Shown here one piece after another: positions 1-7,323 of a stretch of DNA of 10,146 nt. Made by a program: the position numbers and the translations under genes. The notes under the pieces are model-generated. The model saw nothing but the letters and a program-made list of their open reading frames with translations. It was not told the origin of the DNA and made no database searches. Source of the stretch: HXMU1420-2 sp040830545 (lineage in GTDB: Bacteria; Pseudomonadota; Alphaproteobacteria; Rhodobacterales; Rhodobacteraceae); the NCBI GenBank assembly GCA_040830545.1, contig JBFOMB010000072.1, positions 1-10,146 on the forward strand, written 5' to 3'. Position 1 is the stretch's first letter; each line of letters begins with the position of its first letter.

Positions 1-38
1 CCTACGACCCCAGGCCCTTCTCCGGAACGAGCGTTGCG

Positions 39-320
39 TCACTCGAGCCGTGCCGTGCGGATGAAGCGGCCGCCAAAGTTGCCATACTCCTCCGGCCCCC
101 AGTGCTGGCTGGCCGTCATCAGTGCTGTCACGTCGGCCTTGAGCGCCGCCAGAGCCAGTTTCCCGAACTCTGCCGCGTAGCTGAAACCGGTGCCCATCGG
201 GTCGGATTTTTCAGAATTCTGCGCCAGCAGCTTCAGATTCAGCTGATTGGGCCACCAATCCCGGTTCGAGCGACCACCAAAGGCAGTGTGCATCACCGGG
301 CATTTAATATCGCCGTCCAT
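39..320 (-). pseudogene. katG: Catalase-peroxidase (KatG) 5' remnant, truncated
   Basis: KatG is a bifunctional heme catalase-peroxidase that removes hydrogen peroxide, normally about 720-750 residues long. Here only 93 codons are open. Residues 7-88 follow the family N-terminus closely: KCPVMH at 6-11, NRDWWPNQLNLKLL at 19-32, SDPMG at 39-43, then the ALKAD..ALM..SQHW stretch. The match then breaks down. The usual SQ-W-W-P reads SQHWGP, and the distal heme-pocket motif RMAWH reads RTARL at 88-92, so the distal Trp and His are both lost. A TGA follows at 39-41. The remaining 38 bases to the window edge show no recognisable KatG in any minus-strand frame. The start at 320 is chosen because it begins the conserved N-terminus and has GGAG six bases upstream; an in-frame ATG at 413 lies further upstream without homology. 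The divergent oxyR is the usual regulator of katG. Identity of the remnant is secure. Whether the rest of katG lies beyond the edge cannot be seen. Confidence 0.85.
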
Positions 321-401
321 TTTGCTCTCCGTTCTACGTATTGCGTTGGCTGTGGATCGCGGGCAGAACGCCCGCAAAGATTTGGATTGTAACGAAAATA
401 T

Positions 402-435
402 GTCCCGACACATGGAGTGTTCTTATGTGTTGGAC
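402..435. promoter_or_regulatory. Dyad with T-N11-A geometry between katG remnant and oxyR
   Basis: ACACAT (408-413) and ATGTGT (425-430) form a perfect 6-bp inverted repeat separated by 11 bases. This gives the T-N11-A core typical of LysR-type regulator boxes. Outer arms GTCC (402-405) and GGAC (432-435) extend the symmetry, with one extra base on the left. It sits about 90 bases upstream of the katG remnant start and about 100 upstream of oxyR, so it could be the OxyR operator of this divergent pair. It does not match the E. coli ATAG-N7-CTAT consensus, so assignment to OxyR is inferred from position and geometry. Confidence 0.4.
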
Positions 436-535
436 CTGGTCTTCGTGCTCCCCTCTCGAATCTCTTGTTTAGAATAATTCCACTTCTATCATCAGGTCAA
501 ATCGGTTATTCCTTAAAGCGTGATCAGGAAAACTT

Positions 536-1438
536 ATGACAAACATCACGATCCGACAGCTTCGTTATTTCCGCGCTTTGGCCCAAACCGGGCACTTCGG
601 GCAGGCGGCTGCGATGTGTTCGGTGTCGCTACCGGCGCTGAGCATGCAAATCCGTGATCTGGAGGCGGAATTGGGCGCACCGCTGGTGGAACGGCGGCCT
701 TCTGGCGCGGAATTGACCCCCATCGGGAAAGAAATTGCAGAGCGTGCGGCGCAGATACTGGTGCTGACGCAAGGGCTGAGTGATCTGGCGGAAAGCCGCG
801 CACGGGTGTTGTCCGGCGCGCTGAGCCTCGGGGTGATTCCGACAATTGCCCCCTATGTGCTGCCCATTGCTTTGGCGGAGATCAGCGAACGCTACCCGAC
901 GCTGGACCTGCGTATTTGCGAAACGCGGACCGATACGCTGACCGCCGACCTACTTAGCGGGGGGCGGGGTTTGCTTGTGCTGGCGATACCAAGTGAGCAC
1001 CCGGCGATCGACACTCTGCCACTGTCTGACGAGTCCTTTGTGTTGGCCGTGCCGGATTCGCCCAGTAGAACGGCGCGGGTGCTGTCGACGGACGACCTGT
1101 TGACCGAAAGCCGCGTGCTGCTGCTGGAGGAAGGGCACTGTTTCCGCGATCACGCGCTGGATGTGTGCGAACGTCACCGCAAGGGGGAAATTGACACGCT
1201 GGGGGCGTCCAGCCTGGCCACGATCGTGCGGATGGTGGCAAACGGCATGGGCGTGACGCTGCTGCCCCGGATAAGTGTCGAGACCGAAACACCCGGCCTT
1301 GCCCTGCGGTTGCTGGAGTTTTCCGACCCGGTGCCGTCCCGCCAGATCGGGCTGGCCTGGCGCAAAAGTTCACCCCGGACGCGGGATTTCACCGAGGTGG
1401 GAAAGCTGATCACGGAAAGCCAGACCGGCCTGCAATAG
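536..1438 (+). CDS. oxyR: Hydrogen peroxide-sensing LysR-type regulator OxyR
   Basis: Cytoplasmic transcription factor that activates peroxide-defence genes when hydrogen peroxide forms a disulfide in its sensor domain. The protein has 300 residues, close to the E. coli 305. The N-terminal LysR winged helix-turn-helix covers about residues 5-63 (QLRYFRALAQTGHFGQAA, then SLPALSMQIRDLE). The regulatory domain has IPTIAPYVLP at 101-110, corresponding to the IPT-GPYLLP segment with the Thr near the sensor site, and EEGHCFRDHALDVC at 198-211. In that segment Cys202 and Cys211 lie nine residues apart, exactly as E. coli Cys199 and Cys208 do, so the sensor appears functional. The late SSLATIVRMVANGMGVTLLP segment also fits OxyR. 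Start: AGGA at 526-529, six bases before ATG. It is divergent from a katG remnant, the expected OxyR target. LysR factors often repress their own promoter, but no such site is proven here. The call is secure because both cysteines and their context are present. Confidence 0.93.
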   Translation: MTNITIRQLRYFRALAQTGHFGQAAAMCSVSLPALSMQIRDLEAELGAPLVERRPSGAELTPIGKEIAERAAQILVLTQGLSDLAESRARVLSGALSLGVIPTIAPYVLPIALAEISERYPTLDLRICETRTDTLTADLLSGGRGLLVLAIPSEHPAIDTLPLSDESFVLAVPDSPSRTARVLSTDDLLTESRVLLLEEGHCFRDHALDVCERHRKGEIDTLGASSLATIVRMVANGMGVTLLPRISVETETPGLALRLLEFSDPVPSRQIGLAWRKSSPRTRDFTEVGKLITESQTGLQ

Positions 1439-1440
1439 AA

Positions 1441-1467
1441 AGGGGCCGACCCCGCAGGCCCGGCCCT
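1441..1467. terminator. GC-rich hairpin between convergent oxyR and cytochrome gene
   Basis: Three bases after the oxyR stop, AGGGGCCG (1441-1448) pairs with CGGCCCT (1461-1467) with one bulged G, around a 12-base loop. It lies between two convergent genes and could end transcription from both sides. There is no good T-run on the plus strand and only a short TTTC on the minus strand, so it is a probable rather than a canonical intrinsic terminator. Confidence 0.4.
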
Positions 1468-1494
1468 GATACTCTCTACTTACAAACTGTGCCG

Positions 1495-2082
1495 TCAGTT
1501 CGACAGACGGACCTCTTCCACCGGATAGGCCAGCGCATCCTGATCTTCCCACGCGACATGGCAATCGTGGCAGAAGGATTGCTTGATCTTCATCGGCTTA
1601 CCATTTGGCAAAACACCGGAGTACAGCCAGTCGCCCGTGTCCGGGCTGGAGCCCTCTTCCATCTTGGTCATGATGAACAGCGGGCCGACAACTACGGCAC
1701 CTTTCTTCTTGTTCAGCTTGGCGCTTTCCTTGGCCAGGATCGACCCAACCGGCATTTTCACGCCTTCTTCTTCGAATTTCAGATACTGTTCCGCAGCGAT
1801 GTCGTTCGCAAAAGTCAGTAGCAAGCGGTTCTGGTGCGCGCCCTGCACGGCCGGACGTGTCGCGGTGACCGCCCAATCCCGGTAATTGGCGGCGATCTCG
1901 TCACCCTGTTTGTTGTAACCTTCCAGCATCTTGCCTTTGATGCAGTCGTAAAGCGAAACCACCTCTTCCTCGGTCAGGTCGAACGGGTCTTCCTTGTCGG
2001 TGGTACAGTCCGCCGCCAAAGCAGCCCCGCTGGAAAGGGCGAAAGCGCATGCCGTAATGGCAGCTTTGGTAAAAATGTTCAT
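1495..2082 (-). CDS. Secreted mono-heme cytochrome, P460 family
   Basis: Probable periplasmic c-type cytochrome of the P460 family, 195 residues. Residues 1-24 form a Sec signal peptide: MNIFTK, a hydrophobic run, and an ALAA/D cleavage region. The mature part begins with a segment carrying two cysteines (26 and 47). The P460-type body follows (YRDW at 67-70, then NRLLLTFANDIAAEQY at 85-100, GPLFIMTKM at 133-141 and TGDWLYSG at 149-156). The single heme c site CHDCH is at 171-175 near the C-terminus, where the family carries it. Family members include enzymes that oxidise hydroxylamine or nitric oxide through a Lys-heme crosslink, but many homologues have unknown substrates. I cannot identify the crosslinking Lys with certainty; several Lys residues (109, 118, 122, 125-127) lie in the body. 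The start at 2082 is preferred over the longer frame from 2178 because it begins the signal peptide; its ribosome site (AAGG) is weak. No electron-transfer or nitrogen-oxide genes are adjacent, so function stays open. Confidence 0.82.
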   Translation of the reverse strand: MNIFTKAAITACAFALSSGAALAADCTTDKEDPFDLTEEEVVSLYDCIKGKMLEGYNKQGDEIAANYRDWAVTATRPAVQGAHQNRLLLTFANDIAAEQYLKFEEEGVKMPVGSILAKESAKLNKKKGAVVVGPLFIMTKMEEGSSPDTGDWLYSGVLPNGKPMKIKQSFCHDCHVAWEDQDALAYPVEEVRLSN

Positions 2083-2232
2083 TTGCGTGCCTTGCTGTGT
2101 CGTGTCGCTGGGTCGTGAAGCGAGCATTGCATAAAAAGCGGGCGGCAAAATTGAACTTGCAGGCACGCACAGACACAAAGCCGTGAGAAAACTGGACAGC
2201 GGGGATTGGGCCTGTTGCGGGTGCGCGGGACC

Positions 2233-3147
2233 TTAGGACCGGGGATGGGTGCGCGCGTAGACCTCCAGCAGGTGGGTGGTGTCCACAGCCGTATAGGTCT
2301 GTGTCGTACTGAGCGAAGCGTGCCCCAACAGTTCCTGAATGGCGCGCAAATCGCCGCCAGCGGCCAGCAGATGCGTGGCAAAGCTGTGGCGTAAGGCGTG
2401 CGGTGTGGCCGAGGATGGCAGGCCCAGTTGCATCCGCACCTGCGCCGTCACTTTTTGAATCGCACGCGGGGACAGCGCGCCACCACGAACCCCGCGAAAC
2501 AGGGGGCTGTCTTCTTCGATCGGCCAAGGGCAGGCGCGACAATAGGCTGTGACTGCGTCACGAGCGGCAGGTAGCACCGGGACCAGACGTTCCTTGCCCC
2601 CTTTGCCGACAATGCGCAGCACGTCCGCAAGAGGAACGTCCGCACCAGTGAGGCCCAGTGCCTCGGATATGCGCAGGCCGCAACCGTAGAGAAGTGTCAG
2701 AACGGCCACGTCCCGCGCCCCGACCCAACCGCTTTGCGATTGCATTTCGGCCAGATCCAGCACGGCGCGTGCGGCGGATTCGTCCAGCGGGCGTGGCAGT
2801 TTCTTCTGAAACTTGGGCGAGCGCGCGGACAGAACCGCTGTCGCCTCGAACCCCTCTCGCTCGGCCAGCCACCGATAGAAGCCTTTGACCGCTGACAGTT
2901 TGCGCGCCAATGACCGGGACCCAACGCCCTGCCCGCGTTCTGCTGCCATCCAGGCGCGCATGTCCGACACACCAATCGTCTGCAACGCGCCCAGCCCCTG
3001 AGGGCCGCCAAAATGCTCGGTCATGAAGGCCAGAAACCCGACAACATCACGCCGATACGCCGTGATCGTGTTGTCCGAGGTATCCTTGAGCGCGCTGAGG
3101 CTGTCCAGCCACGCCTGCAGCGCATCGCGACAGGCCGGAGAGATCAC
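2233..3147 (-). CDS. xerC: Site-specific tyrosine recombinase XerC
   Basis: XerC acts with XerD at the chromosomal dif site to resolve chromosome dimers before cell division. The 304 residues match the family length. The N-terminal SAM-like DNA-binding domain is at about 8-100 (TITAYRRDVVGFLAFM, then KLSAVKGFYRWLAE). The catalytic domain holds the complete active site: Arg159 in CGLRISEALGL, Lys182 in GKGGKERLVP, His250 and Arg253 in HALRHSFATHLL, His276 in GHASLSTTQTYT, and the nucleophile Tyr285. The start codon is GTG at 3147-3145, and its first bases overlap the TGA of the upstream DUF484 gene as GTGA. There is no strong ribosome site, so translation is probably coupled. The DUF484-XerC pairing is also found in gammaproteobacteria, which supports XerC over XerD or an integrase. 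A phage or island integrase is unlikely given this context and the lack of nearby mobile genes. Confidence 0.93.
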   Translation of the reverse strand: MISPACRDALQAWLDSLSALKDTSDNTITAYRRDVVGFLAFMTEHFGGPQGLGALQTIGVSDMRAWMAAERGQGVGSRSLARKLSAVKGFYRWLAEREGFEATAVLSARSPKFQKKLPRPLDESAARAVLDLAEMQSQSGWVGARDVAVLTLLYGCGLRISEALGLTGADVPLADVLRIVGKGGKERLVPVLPAARDAVTAYCRACPWPIEEDSPLFRGVRGGALSPRAIQKVTAQVRMQLGLPSSATPHALRHSFATHLLAAGGDLRAIQELLGHASLSTTQTYTAVDTTHLLEVYARTHPRS

Positions 3148-3851
3148 CGCAGCCAGTGGCGCATCGACCGTTCGAAGACGCCTGCGAAAAAGCCCAGCAG
3201 ATCGGTGCCCTGATTGGGCGAAAACTGATGCGGGTCTTCTGCGCCCAGAACCAGCAGACCGGGCAGACGACCCTTGCCGAAATCGAGTTTCAGGCAGGCC
3301 TCGGACCGGACCCAGTCGGCAGCCTCGCCATAGATCTGTTCGGACGGCGATTGCACCTGCCGCAGTGTGACCTGCCGGACCGAGCCACCGCGCCCGTGTG
3401 TCAGATAATCATCGATGAAACCGGGCTCTGCCACGGTCAGCACGTCACCCAGACGCCGCACGGCGGGATCATTGTCGTTCTGAACGCTTTCCAACACCAG
3501 CGTGATCGCATCCACCCGCAGGATTTCCGCGACCTCGCCCCCCAAATCACGCAGAAACACCTCGAATTCGCTCGGGTCCAGCATCCGCAGGATGGCGCGG
3601 TGGATCATGTTTGTGCCGGCCAGGTTTTCATAGGCCGCGGCAATGACCGAGCGGTGTGTATCCTCCAACCGGTCCAACCGCGACTCGAGCCGCTCCATCG
3701 CGATCCCGCGCAGGTCCACGATATTGCCGCCCATGGTCTTTTCGTTGGCAGCAATCAGCGCATGCATCACGTCCTGATCGTCCAGCACGGCATCAGGTTT
3801 CGCAATGATCGCATTGCGCAAGGTGTCTTCCAGTTTGGGGCTACTGCTCAT
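3144..3851 (-). CDS. DUF484 family protein, GAF-like
   Basis: A 235-residue protein of the DUF484 family, which is commonly encoded directly upstream of xerC in proteobacteria. Its molecular role is not established; the family fold is GAF-like. The N-terminal third (about 1-75) is charged and helical, with a likely short coiled segment around 47-70 (MERLESRLDRLEDTHRSVIA). The rest is the GAF-like part, including FLRDLGGEVAEILRVDAITLVLE around 99-121 and LLVLGAEDPHQFSPNQGTDLLGFFAGVFERSMRHWL at the end. This last stretch, a ligand-free-looking LG-ED--F-P--GT-LL-F element, is the recognisable signature. The ATG at 3851 has AGAGG five bases upstream. The gene ends inside the xerC start codon (4-base overlap), so the two are cotranscribed and probably translationally coupled. 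It lies divergent from the amidinotransferase gene and shares its 260-base upstream region. Confidence 0.88.
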   Translation of the reverse strand: MSSSPKLEDTLRNAIIAKPDAVLDDQDVMHALIAANEKTMGGNIVDLRGIAMERLESRLDRLEDTHRSVIAAAYENLAGTNMIHRAILRMLDPSEFEVFLRDLGGEVAEILRVDAITLVLESVQNDNDPAVRRLGDVLTVAEPGFIDDYLTHGRGGSVRQVTLRQVQSPSEQIYGEAADWVRSEACLKLDFGKGRLPGLLVLGAEDPHQFSPNQGTDLLGFFAGVFERSMRHWLR

Positions 3852-4012
3852 CGTGGCCTCTGTATTGTTGGCGGGACTATATCAGGTCGGTTTCGGAAAT
3901 GCTGCCTAAAAATCGCAAAGGCATGGAAAAACACTGATTTCGATCTAGGGCTGGTGAAATCTCGATCCCCTGGCATGCCTTCACGCGGCAACCAGACGTT
4001 TTTTGGTCCAAG

Positions 4013-4030
4013 CTGTTCAGACGAGAACAG
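4013..4030. promoter_or_regulatory. Perfect dyad upstream of the amidinotransferase gene
   Basis: CTGTTC (4013-4018) and GAACAG (4025-4030) form a perfect 6-bp inverted repeat around six bases. It lies 22 bases upstream of a TTGACA element, where an activator or repressor site would be expected. The alphaproteobacterial LexA box is a direct repeat (GTTC-N7-GTTC), which this is not. The regulator is unknown. Confidence 0.35.
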
Positions 4031-4052
4031 TCAGGCTCGCGCGCGCGGTAAC

Positions 4053-4058
4053 TTGACA
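4053..4058 (+). promoter_or_regulatory. Candidate -35 element TTGACA
   Basis: TTGACA matches the sigma70 -35 consensus exactly and lies 53 bases before the amidinotransferase start. At the standard 17-18 base spacing the next hexamer (GTCCAT or TCCATG) is a poor -10. The promoter is therefore tentative, although alphaproteobacterial promoters often have weak -10 boxes. A CG-alternating run at about 4039-4048 lies just upstream. Confidence 0.3.
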
Positions 4059-4111
4059 ATTCCCGGTGCGGGGCGGTCCATGCCGTCTGACACCACCAGC
4101 GGAGGCGGCAG

Positions 4112-5062
4112 ATGGCGACAGCATCCACGTTTGGCAGCGCGGCTTATGGCGGGACCGGTTGGTCGCAGCGTGAAACCCCACATCATGATGAGTTTGGAAC
4201 CATCTGGCGCGGTGGGATCGACAGCGAATGGGGCACGTTGCGCCAGGTATTGTTGTGCCAACCAGGGGTAGAGATCGTCGTGGATGATTTCAATCAAGCA
4301 CAGCAACTGGAAGCGTTGGACCTGGCGCGCGCCCAAGAGGAACATGACCAAATGGCAGAGGCCTACCGGGCCGTAGGTGTTGACGTGATAAATGTCGGCC
4401 CTGTCCCGTCACCGCCGCCAAACCGCATGTTTTGCGCAGATCTGTTCGTGATGACACCACAAGGTGCGATCCTTGCGCGCCCGGCCTCCACCGTACGCGC
4501 AGGGGAAGAAGTCGCGGTGGCTGCGGCTCTGGCCGGGGCTGGTGTCCCGATCCTGCGCACCATGACCGGAACCGCGACCTTCGAGGGTGCAGACCTGATG
4601 TGGCTGGACCCGGACACTGCCATCATCGGGCGCGGGTTGCGCACGAACCGGTCCGCGATCGATCAGATCGCACGTTTGTTCGAGGAACTGGATTTGACCC
4701 TGCTCCCGGTCGACATGCCATTTGGCACCATGCACCTGATGGGCATGTTGCGCATCGCGGGTCCGGAACTGGCCATCGCCTGGCCGCGTCGCACCCCGCA
4801 TGCAGCAGTCAGGGCCTTGCAAGAACGCGGGTATCAGGTTGCGTTCCTGCCGGACGAAGACAGCGCGCAAGCCAACCGGGCCATGAATTTTGTTACGCTG
4901 AGTGCCAACCGCATCCTGATGCCTGCGGGCAATGACGGCATTCGGGATTGGTACAAGGGTTTGGGCGTTGACGTCCTGGAAACACCCACCTTCGAGTTGA
5001 GGAAAGCAGCCGGTGCCGTGGGCTGTCTGACGGGTGTTGTCGCGCGCGACATGGTGCGATAG
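4112..5062 (+). CDS. Amidinotransferase / dimethylarginine dimethylaminohydrolase-like enzyme
   Basis: Member of the guanidino-group-modifying superfamily (arginine deiminase, DDAH, amidinotransferases), 316 residues, cytoplasmic with no signal peptide. These enzymes attack a guanidino carbon with a cysteine and either hydrolyse the intermediate or transfer the amidino group. The expected landmarks occur in order: NRMFCAD around 104-110 (substrate-side Asp), TFEGADLMWL at 156-165 with the acidic catalytic residues, GRGLRTN at 173-179, GTMHLMG with His208, and the C-terminal nucleophile Cys305 in AVGCLTG. All the catalytic types are present, so it should be active. Substrate cannot be set from sequence: hydrolysis of methylarginines, arginine deimination or amidino transfer are all possible. 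Start: GGAGG at 4101-4105, six bases before ATG, a strong site. priA begins 27 bases after its stop, so the two are probably cotranscribed. The product has no evident link to replication restart. Confidence 0.82.
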   Translation: MATASTFGSAAYGGTGWSQRETPHHDEFGTIWRGGIDSEWGTLRQVLLCQPGVEIVVDDFNQAQQLEALDLARAQEEHDQMAEAYRAVGVDVINVGPVPSPPPNRMFCADLFVMTPQGAILARPASTVRAGEEVAVAAALAGAGVPILRTMTGTATFEGADLMWLDPDTAIIGRGLRTNRSAIDQIARLFEELDLTLLPVDMPFGTMHLMGMLRIAGPELAIAWPRRTPHAAVRALQERGYQVAFLPDEDSAQANRAMNFVTLSANRILMPAGNDGIRDWYKGLGVDVLETPTFELRKAAGAVGCLTGVVARDMVR

Positions 5063-5089
5063 TTTCCGGGTCTGCTCTGTGAAGAACCT

Positions 5090-7288
5090 GTGCCTCAATC
5101 AACCGAACACTTTCCCGAAGGCGCGCTGGTCAGCGTCCTGACCACGCAGCCGCTGGACCGGGCGCTGGATTACAAGGCGCCCGAAGGAGGCTGCTTTACC
5201 GGCGCGTTTGTCGAGGTGCCACTAGGTCCGCGCAAGGTTCTGGGCGTGGTCTGGGGACCGGGTGAGGGTGGCTATGACCTGTCGAAGGTGCGGTCAGTCA
5301 TTCGGGTGCTGGACGCCGCGCCCATGCGCGAAGAGCTGCGCGCGTTTCTGCTGCGCGCCGCCGACTACACTTTGACCCCGATGTCCGCGATGCTGCGGCT
5401 GGCGACCCGCGCACCGGGGCTGGGCGATCCGCCGTCAATGCGCAAGGTCTATCGGTTGGGCCACACCAGGCCCGACCGCATGACCGATGCGCGGGGTCGT
5501 GTACTGAGCGTTTTGGAAGAGTTTGGCGGGTTGTCCTTCACGCAGAAAGAACTGGCCGAGATGGCGGGCGTGACCGCTTCGGTCATCAAGGGGCTGGTCA
5601 AACTGGATGCGGTGGCCGAAGAAGACAGCCCGCGCGACCTGCCCTTCCCAGCACTGGACCCGGACCGGGCGGGCAAGGATCTGACGCCGGAACAGGCGGA
5701 CGCCGCGCAAGTGTTGCGCGAGGCACTGCAAGCAGAACGCTATGGCACCACGCTGCTGAAGGGTGTGACCGGCTCCGGCAAGACCGAGGTCTACTTGGAA
5801 GCCGTGGCCGAGGCGTTGAGGCAAGGCCGTCAGGCGCTGGTCCTGCTGCCGGAAATCGCCCTGACAGCCGAGTTTCTGGCGCGTGTCGAGGCCCGGTTTG
5901 GCACGCGGCCAGCCGAATGGCATTCCGGCGTGACCATGACCGAACGCCGCCGCATCTGGCGTATGGCTGGTCATGGGAACGTGCAACTGGTGGTTGGCGC
6001 GCGATCAGCCCTGTTCCTGCCCTACCAACATCTGGGTCTGATCATTGTCGATGAGGAACACGACACCTCCTACAAACAGGAAGACGGCGTTCTTTATAAT
6101 GCGCGGGATATGGCGGTGTTGCGCGCGTCGCTTTGTGGGGCGCAGGTGGTGTTGGCCTCGGCTACGCCGTCACTGGAAAGCTGGGCGAATGCCGAGGCGG
6201 GCAAGTATCAGAGGTTGTTGCTGACGTCGCGCTTCGGGTCTGCGGTGATGCCGCAGATGAAGGCCATCGATATGCGCGACGAAGCGCTGGAGGCCGGGCG
6301 GTGGGTTTCACCCACCCTACGCCGGGCTGTTGAGTCGCGTCTGGAACTTGGCGAGCAGTCGTTGCTGTTCCTGAACCGGCGGGGCTATGCGCCCGTGACG
6401 CTATGCCGGGCCTGTGGGGAACAGGTCGCCTGCCAGCACTGTGACGCGCGGATGGTTGAACACCGTTTCCTGAAACGCCTGATGTGCCATCAATGCGGGG
6501 AAACCATCCCGATCCCCACCGAATGCCCCTCCTGTGGGGCCGAGGGACGCATGACCCCTGTCGGCCCCGGAGTCGAGCGGCTGGCCGAAGAAGTGACCGA
6601 GCGCTTCCCGGAGGCCCGTGTCGCGGTGCTTAGCTCGGACCTTTATGGCAGTGCCCGTGCGCTCAAGGCCGAGATCGAGAGCATCGCTGCTGGAGGCGCG
6701 GACATCATCATCGGCACGCAATTGGTGGCGAAGGGGCATAACTTCCCCCTGCTCACGCTGGTGGGTGTGATCGACGCGGATCTGGGCCTGCAAGGGTCGG
6801 ACCTGCGCGCGGCAGAACGGACATTTCAGCTGATGCGGCAGGTGGCCGGGCGCGCGGGGCGAGCGGAGAAACCCGGATTGGCGCTGATGCAGACCTATCA
6901 GCCGGAACACCCCGTTATCCGCGCCATCCTGTCCGGGGATGAAGAACAGTTCTGGAAGGCCGAGGCCGCAGGACGCGCAGCGGCGGGGGTGCCACCCTAT
7001 GGGCGCATGGCCGGGATCATCCTGTCGGGCACGGATCTGAGTCAGGTGTTTGACCTTGGCAACGCGCTTGCACGCCAGGACGCGCCATTACGCCAGATCC
7101 GGGCCGAGGTGTTTGGCCCCGCCCCTGCCCCCATCGCCCGCGTGCGCGGACGACATCGCGTGCGCCTGCTGGTCAAAGCCGCCAAGGGCACACCACTGCA
7201 ATCCGCGCTGGCCCGCTGGATCAGCCCGCACAAACTGCGCGGTGACCTTCGGTTAAGCGTGGATATCGACCCGCAGAGTTTTTATTAA
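5090..7288 (+). CDS. priA: Primosomal protein N' (replication restart helicase PriA)
   Basis: PriA is a 3'-to-5' superfamily 2 helicase that recognises stalled or repaired forks and reloads the replicative helicase. The 732 residues match the family. An N-terminal fork-binding (3'BD) region covers about 10-105, then a winged-helix segment at about 135-180. The helicase core has Walker A GVTGSGKTEVY (225-235), Walker B DEEHD (321-325) and SATPSLES (357-364). The zinc-binding insertion has eight cysteines in four pairs: 439/442, 448/451, 466/469 and 479/482. The second helicase lobe carries GTQLVAKGHNFP (542-553) and QVAGRAGR (584-591). A C-terminal domain ends at RLSVDIDPQSFY. The start is GTG at 5090, with only a weak upstream GAAGAA; no ATG fits better, since the next Met at residue 79 would remove the 3'BD. 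It follows the amidinotransferase gene at 27 bases. All motifs look intact. Confidence 0.96.
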   Translation: MPQSTEHFPEGALVSVLTTQPLDRALDYKAPEGGCFTGAFVEVPLGPRKVLGVVWGPGEGGYDLSKVRSVIRVLDAAPMREELRAFLLRAADYTLTPMSAMLRLATRAPGLGDPPSMRKVYRLGHTRPDRMTDARGRVLSVLEEFGGLSFTQKELAEMAGVTASVIKGLVKLDAVAEEDSPRDLPFPALDPDRAGKDLTPEQADAAQVLREALQAERYGTTLLKGVTGSGKTEVYLEAVAEALRQGRQALVLLPEIALTAEFLARVEARFGTRPAEWHSGVTMTERRRIWRMAGHGNVQLVVGARSALFLPYQHLGLIIVDEEHDTSYKQEDGVLYNARDMAVLRASLCGAQVVLASATPSLESWANAEAGKYQRLLLTSRFGSAVMPQMKAIDMRDEALEAGRWVSPTLRRAVESRLELGEQSLLFLNRRGYAPVTLCRACGEQVACQHCDARMVEHRFLKRLMCHQCGETIPIPTECPSCGAEGRMTPVGPGVERLAEEVTERFPEARVAVLSSDLYGSARALKAEIESIAAGGADIIIGTQLVAKGHNFPLLTLVGVIDADLGLQGSDLRAAERTFQLMRQVAGRAGRAEKPGLALMQTYQPEHPVIRAILSGDEEQFWKAEAAGRAAAGVPPYGRMAGIILSGTDLSQVFDLGNALARQDAPLRQIRAEVFGPAPAPIARVRGRHRVRLLVKAAKGTPLQSALARWISPHKLRGDLRLSVDIDPQSFY

Positions 7289-7323
7289 CCCCTACAACGC
7301 CTCGCCCAACCCGAAAACCTCCC

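Noticed and set aside
462..520. Enteric-type OxyR site (ATAG-N7-CTAT repeats) near CTAT at 486-489
   Set aside because: Only one half-site matches; the other three positions at the required spacing fit poorly.
1901..2542. 213-codon minus-strand frame across the xerC-cytochrome gap
   Set aside because: It overlaps both genes in another frame, is Arg/Pro/Ala-rich and shows no domain; it is a GC-codon shadow.
2233..3147. Integrase of a genomic island or phage
   Set aside because: The recombinase is coupled to DUF484 as XerC typically is, and no att repeats, tRNA or mobile genes are nearby.
4013..4030. LexA/SOS box
   Set aside because: The alphaproteobacterial LexA box is a GTTC-N7-GTTC direct repeat, whereas this is an inverted repeat with a 6-base spacer.
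3156..4271. 371-codon plus-strand open frame opposite DUF484
   Set aside because: It is antisense to a well-supported gene, runs across the intergenic region into the amidinotransferase start, and has no recognisable domain or ribosome site.
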